NCBI RefSeq assembly: GCF_000730605.1
Contig: NZ_BBIS01000042.1
Span: 1-64,000 of the forward strand
DNA from: Pseudomonas monteilii NBRC 103158 = DSM 14164
Lineage (GTDB): Bacteria; Pseudomonadota; Gammaproteobacteria; Pseudomonadales; Pseudomonadaceae
DNA length: 64,000 nucleotides
Reading direction: 5' to 3'
Under the pieces are notes generated by a model, which saw only the letters and a program-made list of their open reading frames with translations, did no database searches and was not told the origin of the DNA. Below are positions 16,670 to 25,336 of this stretch, piece by piece (within the stretch, counting starts at the first letter, position 1; every line of letters begins with the position of its first letter). A program made the translations under genes and the position numbers.

Positions 16670-18269
16670 CCACAGCATGACTGCCGGCCAGGCGCTGGTA
16701 CGGCTGTTGGCCAATTACGGCGTGGAGACCGTGTTCGGCATCCCCGGCGTGCATACCCTGGAGCTTTACCGTGGCCTGCCGGGCAGTGGCATCCGCCATG
16801 TGCTGACCCGACACGAGCAGGGCGCCGGTTTCATGGCCGACGGCTACGCGCGGGTCAGTGGCAAGCCTGGGGTGTGCTTTGTCATCACCGGCCCGGGCGT
16901 GACCAACGCCGCCACCGCCATTGGCCAGGCCTATGCCGACTCTATCCCGATGCTGGTGATTTCCAGCGTCAACCACACCGCCAGCCTGGGTAAGGGCTGG
17001 GGTTGCCTGCACGAAACCCAGGACCAGCGCGCCATGACAGCGCCGATCACCGCGTTTTCTGCTGTGGCCCTGCGCGGCGAAGACCTGCCCGAGCTGATCG
17101 CCCGCGCCTGGGCAGTGTTCGACAGCGAACGGCCGCGCCCGGTGCACATTTCGGTGCCGCTGGACGTGCTGGCCGCGCCGGTAAGCCGCGACTGGAGCAA
17201 TGAGGTGGTGCGTCGGCCCGGCCGTGGCCAGCCGTGCCGGGAAACCCTCGACCGGGCGGCCCTGAAGCTAGCGGCGGCCAAGCGGCCGATGATCATTGCC
17301 GGCGGGGGGGCGCTGCACGCTGCCGAGCCACTGGCGCAGCTGAGCACTCGCCTGGCGGCACCGGTGTTCACCAGCGTGGCCGGCAAGGGCCTGCTGCCAC
17401 CGGACGCGCCACTCAATGCCGGCTCTAGCCTGTGCGTGGAGCCCGGTTGGCAACTCATCAGCGAGGCCGATGTGGTGCTGGCCGTGGGCACCGAAATGGC
17501 CGACACCGACTTCTGGCGCGAGCGCCTGCCGATCACGGGTGAACTGCTGCGCGTGGACATCGACCCGCGCAAGTTCAACGACTTCTACCCCTGTGCCATG
17601 GCCCTGCACGGCGATGCCCGGCAAACCCTGTGCGGCTTGCTCGACCACCTGCCGGAGCTCGCCCGCGAACCGGCTCAGGCCCACGAGGCTGTGGCCAACC
17701 TGCGCCAGGCCATCCGCAACGGGCATGCGCCACTGCAGGCCACGCACCAGGCCATTCTGGACCGCATTGCCGCCGTGCTGCCCGACAACGCGTTCATCAG
17801 CAGCGACATGACCCAGCTGGCCTACACCGGCAACTACGCCTTCGCCAGCCGGGCGCCACGCAGCTGGCTGCACCCCACCGGCTACGGCACCCTCGGCTAC
17901 GGCCTGCCGGCCGGCATCGGCGGCATGCTCGCCACCGATCACCGCCCGGGCCTGGTGCTGGTGGGCGACGGCGGTTTTCTTTACACCGCCCAGGAACTGG
18001 CCACTGCGGTCGAAGAACTGGACCGCCCGCTGGTCGTACTGCTGTGGAACAATGACGCCCTCGGTCAGATCCGTGACGACATGCTCGGCCTGGACATCGA
18101 ACCGGTCGGCGTACTGCCGCGCAATCCGGACTTCGTCGGCCTGGCCCGCGCCTTTGGTTGCGCGGTGCGCCAGCCGCGAGACCTGGACGCGCTGCAGGCC
18201 GACCTGGCCATTGGCTTCGCCACACCCGGCGTGACCTTTATCGAACTCAAACACACCTGTGTGCGCTAA
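16662..18269 (+). CDS. aruI: 5-guanidino-2-oxopentanoate decarboxylase AruI
   Basis: 535 aa thiamine-diphosphate enzyme that decarboxylates 2-ketoarginine to 4-guanidinobutyraldehyde, the second step of the arginine transaminase pathway. Domains: pyrimidine-binding half with catalytic Glu in LTRHEQGAGFMADGYA (about 46-61), central domain (about 190-330) and pyrophosphate-binding half with VGDGGFLYTAQEL and WNNDALGQIRDD. Sequence alone fits the acetolactate synthase-like family; the assignment to AruI rests on the neighbours aruH, aruRS and the permease. Overlap with the ligase gene suggests one transcript. Confidence 0.85.
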   Translation: MNNHSMTAGQALVRLLANYGVETVFGIPGVHTLELYRGLPGSGIRHVLTRHEQGAGFMADGYARVSGKPGVCFVITGPGVTNAATAIGQAYADSIPMLVISSVNHTASLGKGWGCLHETQDQRAMTAPITAFSAVALRGEDLPELIARAWAVFDSERPRPVHISVPLDVLAAPVSRDWSNEVVRRPGRGQPCRETLDRAALKLAAAKRPMIIAGGGALHAAEPLAQLSTRLAAPVFTSVAGKGLLPPDAPLNAGSSLCVEPGWQLISEADVVLAVGTEMADTDFWRERLPITGELLRVDIDPRKFNDFYPCAMALHGDARQTLCGLLDHLPELAREPAQAHEAVANLRQAIRNGHAPLQATHQAILDRIAAVLPDNAFISSDMTQLAYTGNYAFASRAPRSWLHPTGYGTLGYGLPAGIGGMLATDHRPGLVLVGDGGFLYTAQELATAVEELDRPLVVLLWNNDALGQIRDDMLGLDIEPVGVLPRNPDFVGLARAFGCAVRQPRDLDALQADLAIGFATPGVTFIELKHTCVR

Positions 18270-18303
18270 ACCGCGCACAACACCCATAACAAGAGAAACC
18301 ACC

Positions 18304-19533
18304 ATGCCATTTCGCCGTACCCTTCTGGCCGCCTCCCTGGCCCTGCTGATCACTGGCCAGGCTCCGCTGTACGCTGCGCCGCCGCTGTCGATGGACAACG
18401 GCACCACCGCCTTGACCGTGCAAAACAGCAACGCCTGGGTCGAAATCAGCGCCAGCGCCCTGCAACACAACATCCGCACCTTGCAGGCCGAACTGGCCGG
18501 CAAGTCCAAGCTGTGTGCCGTGCTCAAGGCCGATGCCTATGGCCACGGTGTCGGCCTGGTGATGCCGTCGATCATTGCCCAGGGCGTGCCCTGCGTGGCG
18601 GTGGCCAGCAACGAGGAGGCCCGCGTGGTCCGCGCCAGTGGCTTCACCGGGCAACTGGTGCGGGTACGCCTGGCCAGCCTCAGCGAAGTGGAAGACGCCT
18701 TGCAGTACGACATGGAAGAACTGGTGGGCAGTGCCGAATTCGCCCGCCAACTCGACGCCATCGCCGAGCGCAATGGCAAGCCGTTGCGCATCCACCTGGC
18801 CCTCAATTCCAGCGGCATGAGCCGCAACGGGGTAGAGATGACCACTTGGTCCGGCCGTGGCGAAGCGCTGCAGGTAACCGACCAGAAGCACCTCAAGCTG
18901 GTCGCGCTGATGACCCACTTCGCCGTGGAAGACAAAGACGATGTGCGCAAGGGCCTGGCAGCGTTCAACGAGCAAACCGACTGGCTGATCAAGCACGCCA
19001 AGCTGGACCGCAGCAAGCTCACCCTGCACGCCGCCAACTCGTTCGCTACGCTGGAGGTGCCGGAAGCGCGCCTGGACATGGTGCGCACCGGTGGCGCGCT
19101 GTTCGGTGACACCGTGCCGAGCCACACCGAGTACCAGCGGGCCATGCAGTTCAAGTCGCGTGTGGCTGCCGTGCACAGCTACCCGGCCGGCAATACCGTC
19201 GGTTACGACCGTACCTTTACTTTGGCTCGTGACGCTCGGCTGGCCAATATCACTGTCGGCTATTCCGACGGTTACCGCCGGGCGTTTACCAACAAGGGCC
19301 ATGTGCTGATCAACGGCCACCGTGTGCCGGTCGTGGGCAAGGTGTCGATGAACACGCTGATGGTGGACGTTACCGACTTCCCGGATGTGAAGGGGGGCAA
19401 CGAAGTGGTGCTGTTCGGCAAGCAGGCCGGGGGCGAAATCACCCAGGCCGAAATGGAAGACATCAATGGCGCGTTGCTCGCCGACCTGTACACCGTGTGG
19501 GGCAGTTCCAACCCGAAGATCCTCGTCGACTGA
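18304..19533 (+). CDS. alr: secreted broad-specificity amino acid racemase (alanine racemase fold)
   Basis: 409 aa PLP enzyme with an Sec signal peptide (residues 1-24, ending LYA-A), so it is periplasmic, unlike housekeeping Alr. The PLP lysine is Lys75 in LCAVLKADAYGHG; the Ala-racemase C-terminal domain includes VGYDRTF and VGKVSMNTLMVDVTDFPDV. In P. putida a racemase of this type racemises lysine, arginine and other amino acids. Position between aruI and aruH indicates that it interconverts D- and L-arginine or similar compounds for the pathway. The start at 18304 has AAGAGAAACCACC upstream; earlier in-frame starts would spoil the signal. Confidence 0.88.
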   Translation: MPFRRTLLAASLALLITGQAPLYAAPPLSMDNGTTALTVQNSNAWVEISASALQHNIRTLQAELAGKSKLCAVLKADAYGHGVGLVMPSIIAQGVPCVAVASNEEARVVRASGFTGQLVRVRLASLSEVEDALQYDMEELVGSAEFARQLDAIAERNGKPLRIHLALNSSGMSRNGVEMTTWSGRGEALQVTDQKHLKLVALMTHFAVEDKDDVRKGLAAFNEQTDWLIKHAKLDRSKLTLHAANSFATLEVPEARLDMVRTGGALFGDTVPSHTEYQRAMQFKSRVAAVHSYPAGNTVGYDRTFTLARDARLANITVGYSDGYRRAFTNKGHVLINGHRVPVVGKVSMNTLMVDVTDFPDVKGGNEVVLFGKQAGGEITQAEMEDINGALLADLYTVWGSSNPKILVD

Positions 19534-19557
19534 AACCGCCATTGAAGGGAGATTGCC

Positions 19558-20736
19558 ATGCGCTACGCCACGCTCACCCAACGCATCGCCGGCGACGGGG
19601 CTGCGGCCTGGGACATCCACTACCGCGCCCTGGCGTTGCAGGCCGAGGGCAAGGACATCCTGCTGCTCTCGGTAGGTGACCCGGACTTCGACACGCCCGC
19701 GCCGATCGTTGACGCGGCCATCGCCAGCCTGCGTGCGGGCCACACCCATTACGCCGATGTGCGCGGCAAGCTGGCCCTGCGCCAGGCCATTGCCAACCGC
19801 CACCGGCAGCGCAGCGGCCAGGCGGTCAGCGCAGACCAGGTGACCGTGTTGGCGGGTGCCCAGTGCGCGTTGTACTGCGTGGCCCAGTGCGTGCTGGATC
19901 CGGGCGACGAGGTGATCGTTGCCGAGCCCATGTATGTCACGTACGAGGCCGTGTTCGGTGCTTGTGGTGCCAAGGTGGTACCGGTGCCGGTGAAGCCGGA
20001 GAACGGCTTTCGTGTTTGCCCGCGAGACGTGGCCGAGCGCATCACGCCGCGCACCCGCGCGCTGGCCCTGAACAGCCCGCACAATCCCTCGGGTGCAAGC
20101 CTGCCCCGTGCGACCTGGGAAGCACTCGCCGAATTGTGCATCGCCCGTGACCTGTGGCTGATTTCCGACGAGGTGTACAGCGAGCTGCTGTACGAGGGTG
20201 AACATGTGAGCCCAGCCAGCCTGCCGGGTATGGCCGAACGCACCGCCACCCTCAACAGCCTGTCGAAGTCGCATGCCATGACGGGCTGGCGGGTGGGCTG
20301 GGTAGTCGGTTCGGCTGAACTGGCCACGCACCTGGAGAACCTCGCCTTGTGCATGCTGTATGGCTCGCCAGACTTCATTCAGGACGCTGCGGTGGTGGCG
20401 CTGGAGCAGCAGTTGCCCGAACTGGACGCCATGCGCGAGGCCTATCGCCAGCGCCGTGACCTGGTGTGCGAGCAACTGGCTGGCTGCCCGGGCCTCAAGG
20501 CGTTGAAGCCCGATGGTGGCATGTTCGTGATGGTTGATATCCGCGAAACCGGCCTCAGTGCCCAGGCCTTTGCCGACCGCCTGCTGGACAGCCAGGGCGT
20601 GTCGGTATTGGCCGGCGAAGCCTTTGGCCCCAGCGCCGCCGGGCATATTCGCCTGGGGCTGGTGCTGGGCAACGAGGCGCTCGTCGATGCCTGCCAGCGC
20701 ATCGCCCGCTGTGCCGGCGAGCTGATGCAAGGCTAA
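19558..20736 (+). CDS. aruH: arginine:pyruvate transaminase AruH
   Basis: 392 aa fold-type I aminotransferase, normal length. The PLP Schiff-base lysine is Lys237 (NSLSKSHAMTGWRVGW); other family residues include NSPHNPSG (about 177-184), SDEVYSEL and the C-terminal arginine in IRLGLV. AruH transfers the amino group of L-arginine to pyruvate giving 2-ketoarginine and alanine, the substrate for AruI. It follows the racemase by 24 bases with AAGGGAG as ribosome site. A short inverted repeat (AAAACA / TGTTTT) after the stop may end the transcript. Confidence 0.88.
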   Translation: MRYATLTQRIAGDGAAAWDIHYRALALQAEGKDILLLSVGDPDFDTPAPIVDAAIASLRAGHTHYADVRGKLALRQAIANRHRQRSGQAVSADQVTVLAGAQCALYCVAQCVLDPGDEVIVAEPMYVTYEAVFGACGAKVVPVPVKPENGFRVCPRDVAERITPRTRALALNSPHNPSGASLPRATWEALAELCIARDLWLISDEVYSELLYEGEHVSPASLPGMAERTATLNSLSKSHAMTGWRVGWVVGSAELATHLENLALCMLYGSPDFIQDAAVVALEQQLPELDAMREAYRQRRDLVCEQLAGCPGLKALKPDGGMFVMVDIRETGLSAQAFADRLLDSQGVSVLAGEAFGPSAAGHIRLGLVLGNEALVDACQRIARCAGELMQG

Positions 20737-20779
20737 GCGACGGCGGCAAAACAACCTGTTTTGTGCAAGGAGAACACGA

Positions 20780-21481
20780 GTGAATGTACTGATCGTCCAC
20801 GCTCACCCCGAGCCACAATCATTTACCGCCGCACTGCGCGACCAGGCCGTGGAAACCTTTCGTGCCCAGGGCCACCAGGTGCAGGTCAGCGACTTGTACG
20901 CCATGGGCTGGAACCCGGTGGCCAGTGCCGAAGACTTCACCCAGCGCGAGAACCCGCAATACCTGGTGTATGCACTGGAGCAACGCCAGGGGGTCAAGCG
21001 CGGTGCCATCGCTGCGGATATCCAGCAGGAACTGGACAAGCTGCTGTGGGCTGACCTGCTGGTGCTTAACTTCCCGATTTTCTGGTTCTCGGCGCCGGCC
21101 ATGCTCAAGGGCTGGATCGACCGGGTGCTGGTGTCGGGGGTGTGCTATGGCGGCAAGCGCTTCTACGACCAAGGTGGTTTGGCGGGCAAGAAGGCGCTGG
21201 TGACCGTGACCCTGGGCGGGCGCGAGCACATGTTTGGCGAAGGGGCGATTCATGGGCCGCTGGAAGACATGTTGCGGCCGATTCTGCGGGGTACGCTGGC
21301 CTACGTGGGGTTCGAGGTGTTGCCGCCGTTCGTGGCGTGGCATGTGCCGTACATCAGCGACGAAGCGCGGCAGGGTTTCTTGCAGCAGTATCGGCAGCGC
21401 CTGGAGCAACTCTCGGACGACCAGCCATTGGTGTTCCCGCGGTTGGCGCAGTTTGATGAGGCTTTGTACCCCCTGCCTTAA
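20780..21481 (+). CDS. NAD(P)H dehydrogenase (quinone), flavodoxin-fold
   Basis: 233 aa protein of the NQO1/MdaB/KefF family. It begins with the flavodoxin strand-loop (MNVLIVHAHPEPQSFTAAL), and has FPIFWFSAPAMLKGWIDRVL and the glycine-rich GGREHMFGEG; it lacks membrane segments. Such enzymes reduce quinones or other electrophiles with NAD(P)H using FAD/FMN. Start is GTG with GGAG upstream (AAGGAGAACACGA). Its link to arginine catabolism is not obvious. Confidence 0.88.
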   Translation: MNVLIVHAHPEPQSFTAALRDQAVETFRAQGHQVQVSDLYAMGWNPVASAEDFTQRENPQYLVYALEQRQGVKRGAIAADIQQELDKLLWADLLVLNFPIFWFSAPAMLKGWIDRVLVSGVCYGGKRFYDQGGLAGKKALVTVTLGGREHMFGEGAIHGPLEDMLRPILRGTLAYVGFEVLPPFVAWHVPYISDEARQGFLQQYRQRLEQLSDDQPLVFPRLAQFDEALYPLP

Positions 21482-21597
21482 GTTGTGCGCAGCACTAAAA
21501 ACGACCACCCACACATTCGGGGTATGTCCCCCCTCTGCAAATCCCCCGATAGTGAACCCATCGGCTCGATCCGGAGCATTCACACGATGGAGTTGCC

Positions 21598-22701
21598 ATG
21601 CGCAAGGTACTGAAGGTGATGGGTGGTCTGCTGCTGGTGTCTGGCGCAAGCCTCGCCCAGGCGGCAGAGGTGGACAGCGGTAACACGCTGCGGTTGTACA
21701 ACTGGACCGACTACATCGGCGAAACCACCCTGGCCGACTTCGAGAAGGCCACCGGCATCAAGGTCATCTACGACACCTTCGACGGCTACGAAACGGTACA
21801 GACCAAACTGCTCACCGGCCGCTCCGGCTACGACCTGGTCATGCTCAACGCATCCCTGGTACCCCCGCTGATCAGTGCTGGGGTGTTCCAGGCGCTGGAC
21901 AAGCAGCAACTGCCCAGCTGGCACAACCTCGACCCGCAAGTGGTTGACAACCTGCAGGGCTACGACCCAGGCCTCAAGTACTCGGCGCCCTACACCTGGG
22001 GCAGTTCGGGAGTCACTTACAACGTCGACAAGATCACCGCGCGCATGCCCGACGCCCCCATCGGCTCGCTGGCCATGCTGTTCGACCCCAAGATCGTCTC
22101 GCGCTTCGCCGACTGTGGCGTCACCCTGATGGACGCGCCCACCGAAGTCATCCCGCTGGCCCTGCAATACTTGGGCAAGGACCCGCGCAGCGCATCTGCG
22201 GCCGATCTCAAGGCCGCCGAACAACTGCTGCTGAGCATCCGCCCCTATATTCGCAAGTTCGACTCGGTCAACTACCTCACCAGCCTGCCCAACGGCGATG
22301 TCTGCCTGGCACTGACCTGGTCCGGTGACTACGCCACCGCCCAGGCCCGCGCGGTGGAAGCGAAGAAGGACATCAAGCTGTCGTTCTTCATCCCCCAGGA
22401 GGGCTCGTTGATCTGGTTCGACAACCTGTACATCCCCAAGGATGCGCCCCATGCAGCCAACGCTCACCGCTTCATCGAGTTTTTGCTGCAGCCGCAGACC
22501 ATGGCCAAGGTCACCGACTACATCCACTACGCCAACAGCAACGCTGCTGCCACTGCGCTGGTGCGTGACGACATCCGCCAGGACCCAGCCATCTACCCCG
22601 ATTCATCCACCCGCGAACGCCTGTTCGCGCAGAAAACCCAGAGCCCCAAGGACATGCGTGCCATCACCCGGGTCTGGAACACGGTCAAGACCGGTTTCTG
22701 A
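21598..22701 (+). CDS. polyamine-type periplasmic substrate-binding protein (PotF/SpuD-like)
   Basis: 367 aa with a signal peptide (cleavage near AQA/AEV) followed by the polyamine-binding fold: LRLYNWTDYIG, VIYDTFDGYETVQTKLLTGRSGYDLVMLN and TWGSSGVTYNVDKI. The trailing EGSLIWFDNLYIPKDAPH motif is typical of putrescine/spermidine binders. No ATPase or permease gene is adjacent, so it is either an orphan receptor sharing a distant transporter or a sensor. It is followed 34 bases later by a class III aminotransferase, as SpuD-type proteins are often near SpuC. Confidence 0.88.
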   Translation: MRKVLKVMGGLLLVSGASLAQAAEVDSGNTLRLYNWTDYIGETTLADFEKATGIKVIYDTFDGYETVQTKLLTGRSGYDLVMLNASLVPPLISAGVFQALDKQQLPSWHNLDPQVVDNLQGYDPGLKYSAPYTWGSSGVTYNVDKITARMPDAPIGSLAMLFDPKIVSRFADCGVTLMDAPTEVIPLALQYLGKDPRSASAADLKAAEQLLLSIRPYIRKFDSVNYLTSLPNGDVCLALTWSGDYATAQARAVEAKKDIKLSFFIPQEGSLIWFDNLYIPKDAPHAANAHRFIEFLLQPQTMAKVTDYIHYANSNAAATALVRDDIRQDPAIYPDSSTRERLFAQKTQSPKDMRAITRVWNTVKTGF

Positions 22702-22735
22702 ACACTGCCCAACGATTCCCGCCAAGGAGCTGCCC

Positions 22736-24148
22736 ATGGCCACCCCAAGCAAAGCGTTCGCCATCGCCCACGACCCGCTGGTGGAAGCCGATAAGGCCCA
22801 CTACATGCACGGCTACCATGTGTTCGACGAGCACCGCGAGCAAGGCGCACTGAACATCGTCGCCGGCGAGGGCGCGTACATTCGCGACACCCACGGCAAC
22901 CGCTTCCTCGATGCCGTTGGCGGCATGTGGTGCACCAACATCGGCCTGGGCCGTGAGGAGATGGCCCTGGCTATCGCCGACCAGGTGCGCCAACTGGCCT
23001 ATTCCAACCCGTTCTCCGACATGGCCAACGACGTGGCCATCGAGCTGTGCCAGAAACTTGCGCAGCTGGCCCCCGGCGACCTGAACCATGTGTTCCTCAC
23101 CACCGGCGGATCGACCGCTGTCGACACCGCCTACCGGCTGATCCAGTACTACCAGAACTGCCGCGGCAAGCCACACAAGAAACATATCATTGCCCGCTAC
23201 AACGCTTACCACGGCTCTACCACCCTTACCATGTCGATCGGCAACAAGGCCGCCGACCGGGTGCCGGAGTTCGATTATCACCATGACCTGATCCACCACG
23301 TCTCCAACCCCAACCCGTACCGCGCGCCGGACGACATGGACGAGGCCGAGTTCCTCGACTTCCTCGTGGCCGAGTTCGAGGACAAGGTCCTCTCGTTGGG
23401 CGCTGACAACGTGGCAGCGTTCTTCGCCGAGCCGATCATGGGTTCGGGCGGGGTGATCATTCCGCCCAAGGGCTATTTCGAACGCATGTGGCAGCTGTGC
23501 CAGACCTACGACATCCTGTTCGTCGCCGACGAGGTGGTGACCTCGTTCGGGCGCCTGGGCACATTCTTCGCCAGCGAAGAACTGTTTGGCGTAACCCCCG
23601 ACATCATCACCACCGCCAAGGGCCTGACCTCTGCCTACCTGCCGCTGGGCGCGTGCATTTTCTCCGCGCGCATCTGGCAGGTTATCGCCGAGCCGGGCAA
23701 GGGCCGTTGCTTCACCCATGGTTTCACTTACAGCGGTCACCCGGTGTGCTGCACGGCGGCGCTGAAGAACATCGAGATCATCGAGCGCGAGCAGTTGCTG
23801 GAGCACGTCAAGGACGTTGGCAGCTATCTGGAACAACGCCTGCAAAGCCTGCGCGACTTGCCGCTGGTGGGGGATGTGCGCTGCATGAAGCTGATGGCCT
23901 GCGTCGAGTTCGTGGCCGACAAGGCCAGCAAGGCGCTGTTCCCGGATGAGGTGAACATTGGTGAACGCATCCATAGCAAGGCCCAGGCCAAGGGGCTGCT
24001 GGTACGCCCGATCATGCACCTGAACGTGATGTCGCCGCCGTTGATCATCACCCATGCGCAGGTGGATGAAATCGTCGAGACCCTGCGCCAGTGCATCATC
24101 GAGACCGCGCGCGAACTCACCGCGCTTGGCCTGTACCGGGGCCGATGA
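22736..24148 (+). CDS. class III PLP-dependent aminotransferase (SpuC-like)
   Basis: 470 aa omega-aminotransferase. The PLP lysine is Lys295 (TTAKGLTSAYLPLGA); preceding motifs VADEVVTSFGRLG and GGSTAVDTAYRLI are family typical. Best fit is polyamine:pyruvate or related omega-amine transamination, supported by the polyamine-binding protein upstream; beta-alanine or other omega-amines are alternatives. A strong ribosome site (AAGGAG) precedes the ATG at 22736. The stop overlaps a possible start of the LuxR gene. Confidence 0.88.
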   Translation: MATPSKAFAIAHDPLVEADKAHYMHGYHVFDEHREQGALNIVAGEGAYIRDTHGNRFLDAVGGMWCTNIGLGREEMALAIADQVRQLAYSNPFSDMANDVAIELCQKLAQLAPGDLNHVFLTTGGSTAVDTAYRLIQYYQNCRGKPHKKHIIARYNAYHGSTTLTMSIGNKAADRVPEFDYHHDLIHHVSNPNPYRAPDDMDEAEFLDFLVAEFEDKVLSLGADNVAAFFAEPIMGSGGVIIPPKGYFERMWQLCQTYDILFVADEVVTSFGRLGTFFASEELFGVTPDIITTAKGLTSAYLPLGACIFSARIWQVIAEPGKGRCFTHGFTYSGHPVCCTAALKNIEIIEREQLLEHVKDVGSYLEQRLQSLRDLPLVGDVRCMKLMACVEFVADKASKALFPDEVNIGERIHSKAQAKGLLVRPIMHLNVMSPPLIITHAQVDEIVETLRQCIIETARELTALGLYRGR

Positions 24149-24201
24149 ACCTGGCGCAAAGGGCTGTGCGGGGGCGTGCCTGGCAGGCTAGACTGCCGGG
24201 C

Positions 24202-25035
24202 ATGACCCAGGCCACCCCCGACACCCCGCTTACCCTCACCATGGGCGCGCTGCAGCAATGGCATGCGGCGTTGCAGCGTGCGCTGGCCAATAGCGAAACG
24301 CCTGAGGCGCTGGAGCATGTAGCCGCTGCCATCGGCCAGCTGGTGCAGGTGGAATCGATGATGATCAGCCTGGAGTGCCAGGGGCGGGCGCCGCAGCTTT
24401 TATACCAGCAAGGCATTCCCGAACGGCACCGCGCCGCGGTGCTGGAACGCTACTTCAGTGCCGGTTACTTGCTCGACCCGTTCTGCCTGGCCGTGCAAGG
24501 CGGCCTGGCCGAAGGCTTTTACCACCTACAGGAAATCGCCCCCGACAACTTCTTCGACAGCGACTACTACAAGGCCTATTACCTGGGCACCGGTTGCAGC
24601 GAAGACAGCTACTACATCGTCGACCTCTGCGCGGGCCGCAAGCTATCGCTGAGCCTGTTCCAGGGTTGCAGCGGTACGCCCCTGAGTGCCGGGCAGATCA
24701 ACCTGCTGCGGGCGCTGGAGCCTATGGTGCGCGAACTGCTGGGGCGCTATGCCCGACACAACCTGGAGCCTGGCACTGCATCGGTTGAGCGCGGCGGCTT
24801 GCAGGCGGCGTTCGACAGCTTTGGCTGCCAGGTGCTGACCGACCGCGAGCGCGAGGTGGCACACATGATCTTGCGAGGGCATTCGGTGAAGTCGACCGCG
24901 CTGGAGCTGGGTATCTCGCCTGAGACGGTGCGCATGCACCGCAAGAACCTGTACCTGAAGCTGGAGATCAACTCCCAGTCCGAGTTGTTTGCACGGTTCA
25001 TCGACTGGTTGCGCGGCGACCCCCTCGAAAATTAG
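24202..25035 (+). CDS. LuxR-type transcriptional regulator
   Basis: 277 aa. The C-terminal helix-turn-helix (about 212-270; LTDREREVAHMILRGHSVKSTALELGISPETVRMH) is a clear GerE/LuxR domain. The N-terminal 180 residues resemble no autoinducer domain I recognise; they contain aromatic-rich stretches (YYKAYYLGTG). The start is uncertain: ATG 24202 is preceded by promoter-like DNA; ATG 24145 overlaps the aminotransferase stop and would add 19 residues. It probably regulates the upstream aminotransferase/binding-protein pair. Confidence 0.8.
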   Translation: MTQATPDTPLTLTMGALQQWHAALQRALANSETPEALEHVAAAIGQLVQVESMMISLECQGRAPQLLYQQGIPERHRAAVLERYFSAGYLLDPFCLAVQGGLAEGFYHLQEIAPDNFFDSDYYKAYYLGTGCSEDSYYIVDLCAGRKLSLSLFQGCSGTPLSAGQINLLRALEPMVRELLGRYARHNLEPGTASVERGGLQAAFDSFGCQVLTDREREVAHMILRGHSVKSTALELGISPETVRMHRKNLYLKLEINSQSELFARFIDWLRGDPLEN

Positions 25036-25160
25036 AGACTGATCTTGGCCAGTCGAGTTTCCAGCGCGGCAATATATGCCTGCAGCCGTTCATGTTCCTG
25101 ACGCTCGGCGCTGATGTCCTCGAACACGCTGATCAGGTGTTCAGGCTCGCCATTGGCATG
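25032..25160 (-). pseudogene. remnant of a PAS/PAC sensor protein C-terminus
   Basis: The minus-strand frame encodes about 43 residues reading RHANGEPEHLISVFEDIS and then a heptad-like tail. This is the end of a PAS-associated (PAC) domain and start of a linker helix. The upstream part of the frame (25161-25223) does not look like PAS sequence and the frame has no plausible start. It therefore seems to be a leftover of a larger signalling gene. Confidence 0.5.
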
Positions 25161-25161
25161 G

Positions 25162-25311
25162 CGCTGCATCAAGATCGTCGCCATCGTGCTACTCATCATC
25201 ACGGCGGCGGTGATGATCGCCACGTCCTATACCTCGCCCAATGGCGTGATGCCGTTGTGGTTCGTGTTCTTGCTGGTGGCCTACCGACGGCGCACTCAAC
25301 CACCTATCTGA
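25162..25311 (+). pseudogene. remnant of a membrane protein C-terminus
   Basis: The plus-strand frame encodes about 49 residues with two hydrophobic segments (IVAIVLLIITAAVMIATSY and MPLWFVFLLVAYRR) and stops at 25311. It abuts the PAS remnant on the other strand at about 25160, and no start or ribosome site precedes it. It looks like the tail of a gene cut by a deletion or rearrangement. The stretch up to catR (25312-25336) holds nothing else. Confidence 0.45.
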
Positions 25312-25336
25312 GCCGATCACATACCCTGTGGCTTAC

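Noticed and set aside
18247..20754. 835-codon open frame on the minus strand
   Set aside because: Antisense to the racemase and aruH genes; no recognisable domain and the composition of a complementary frame.
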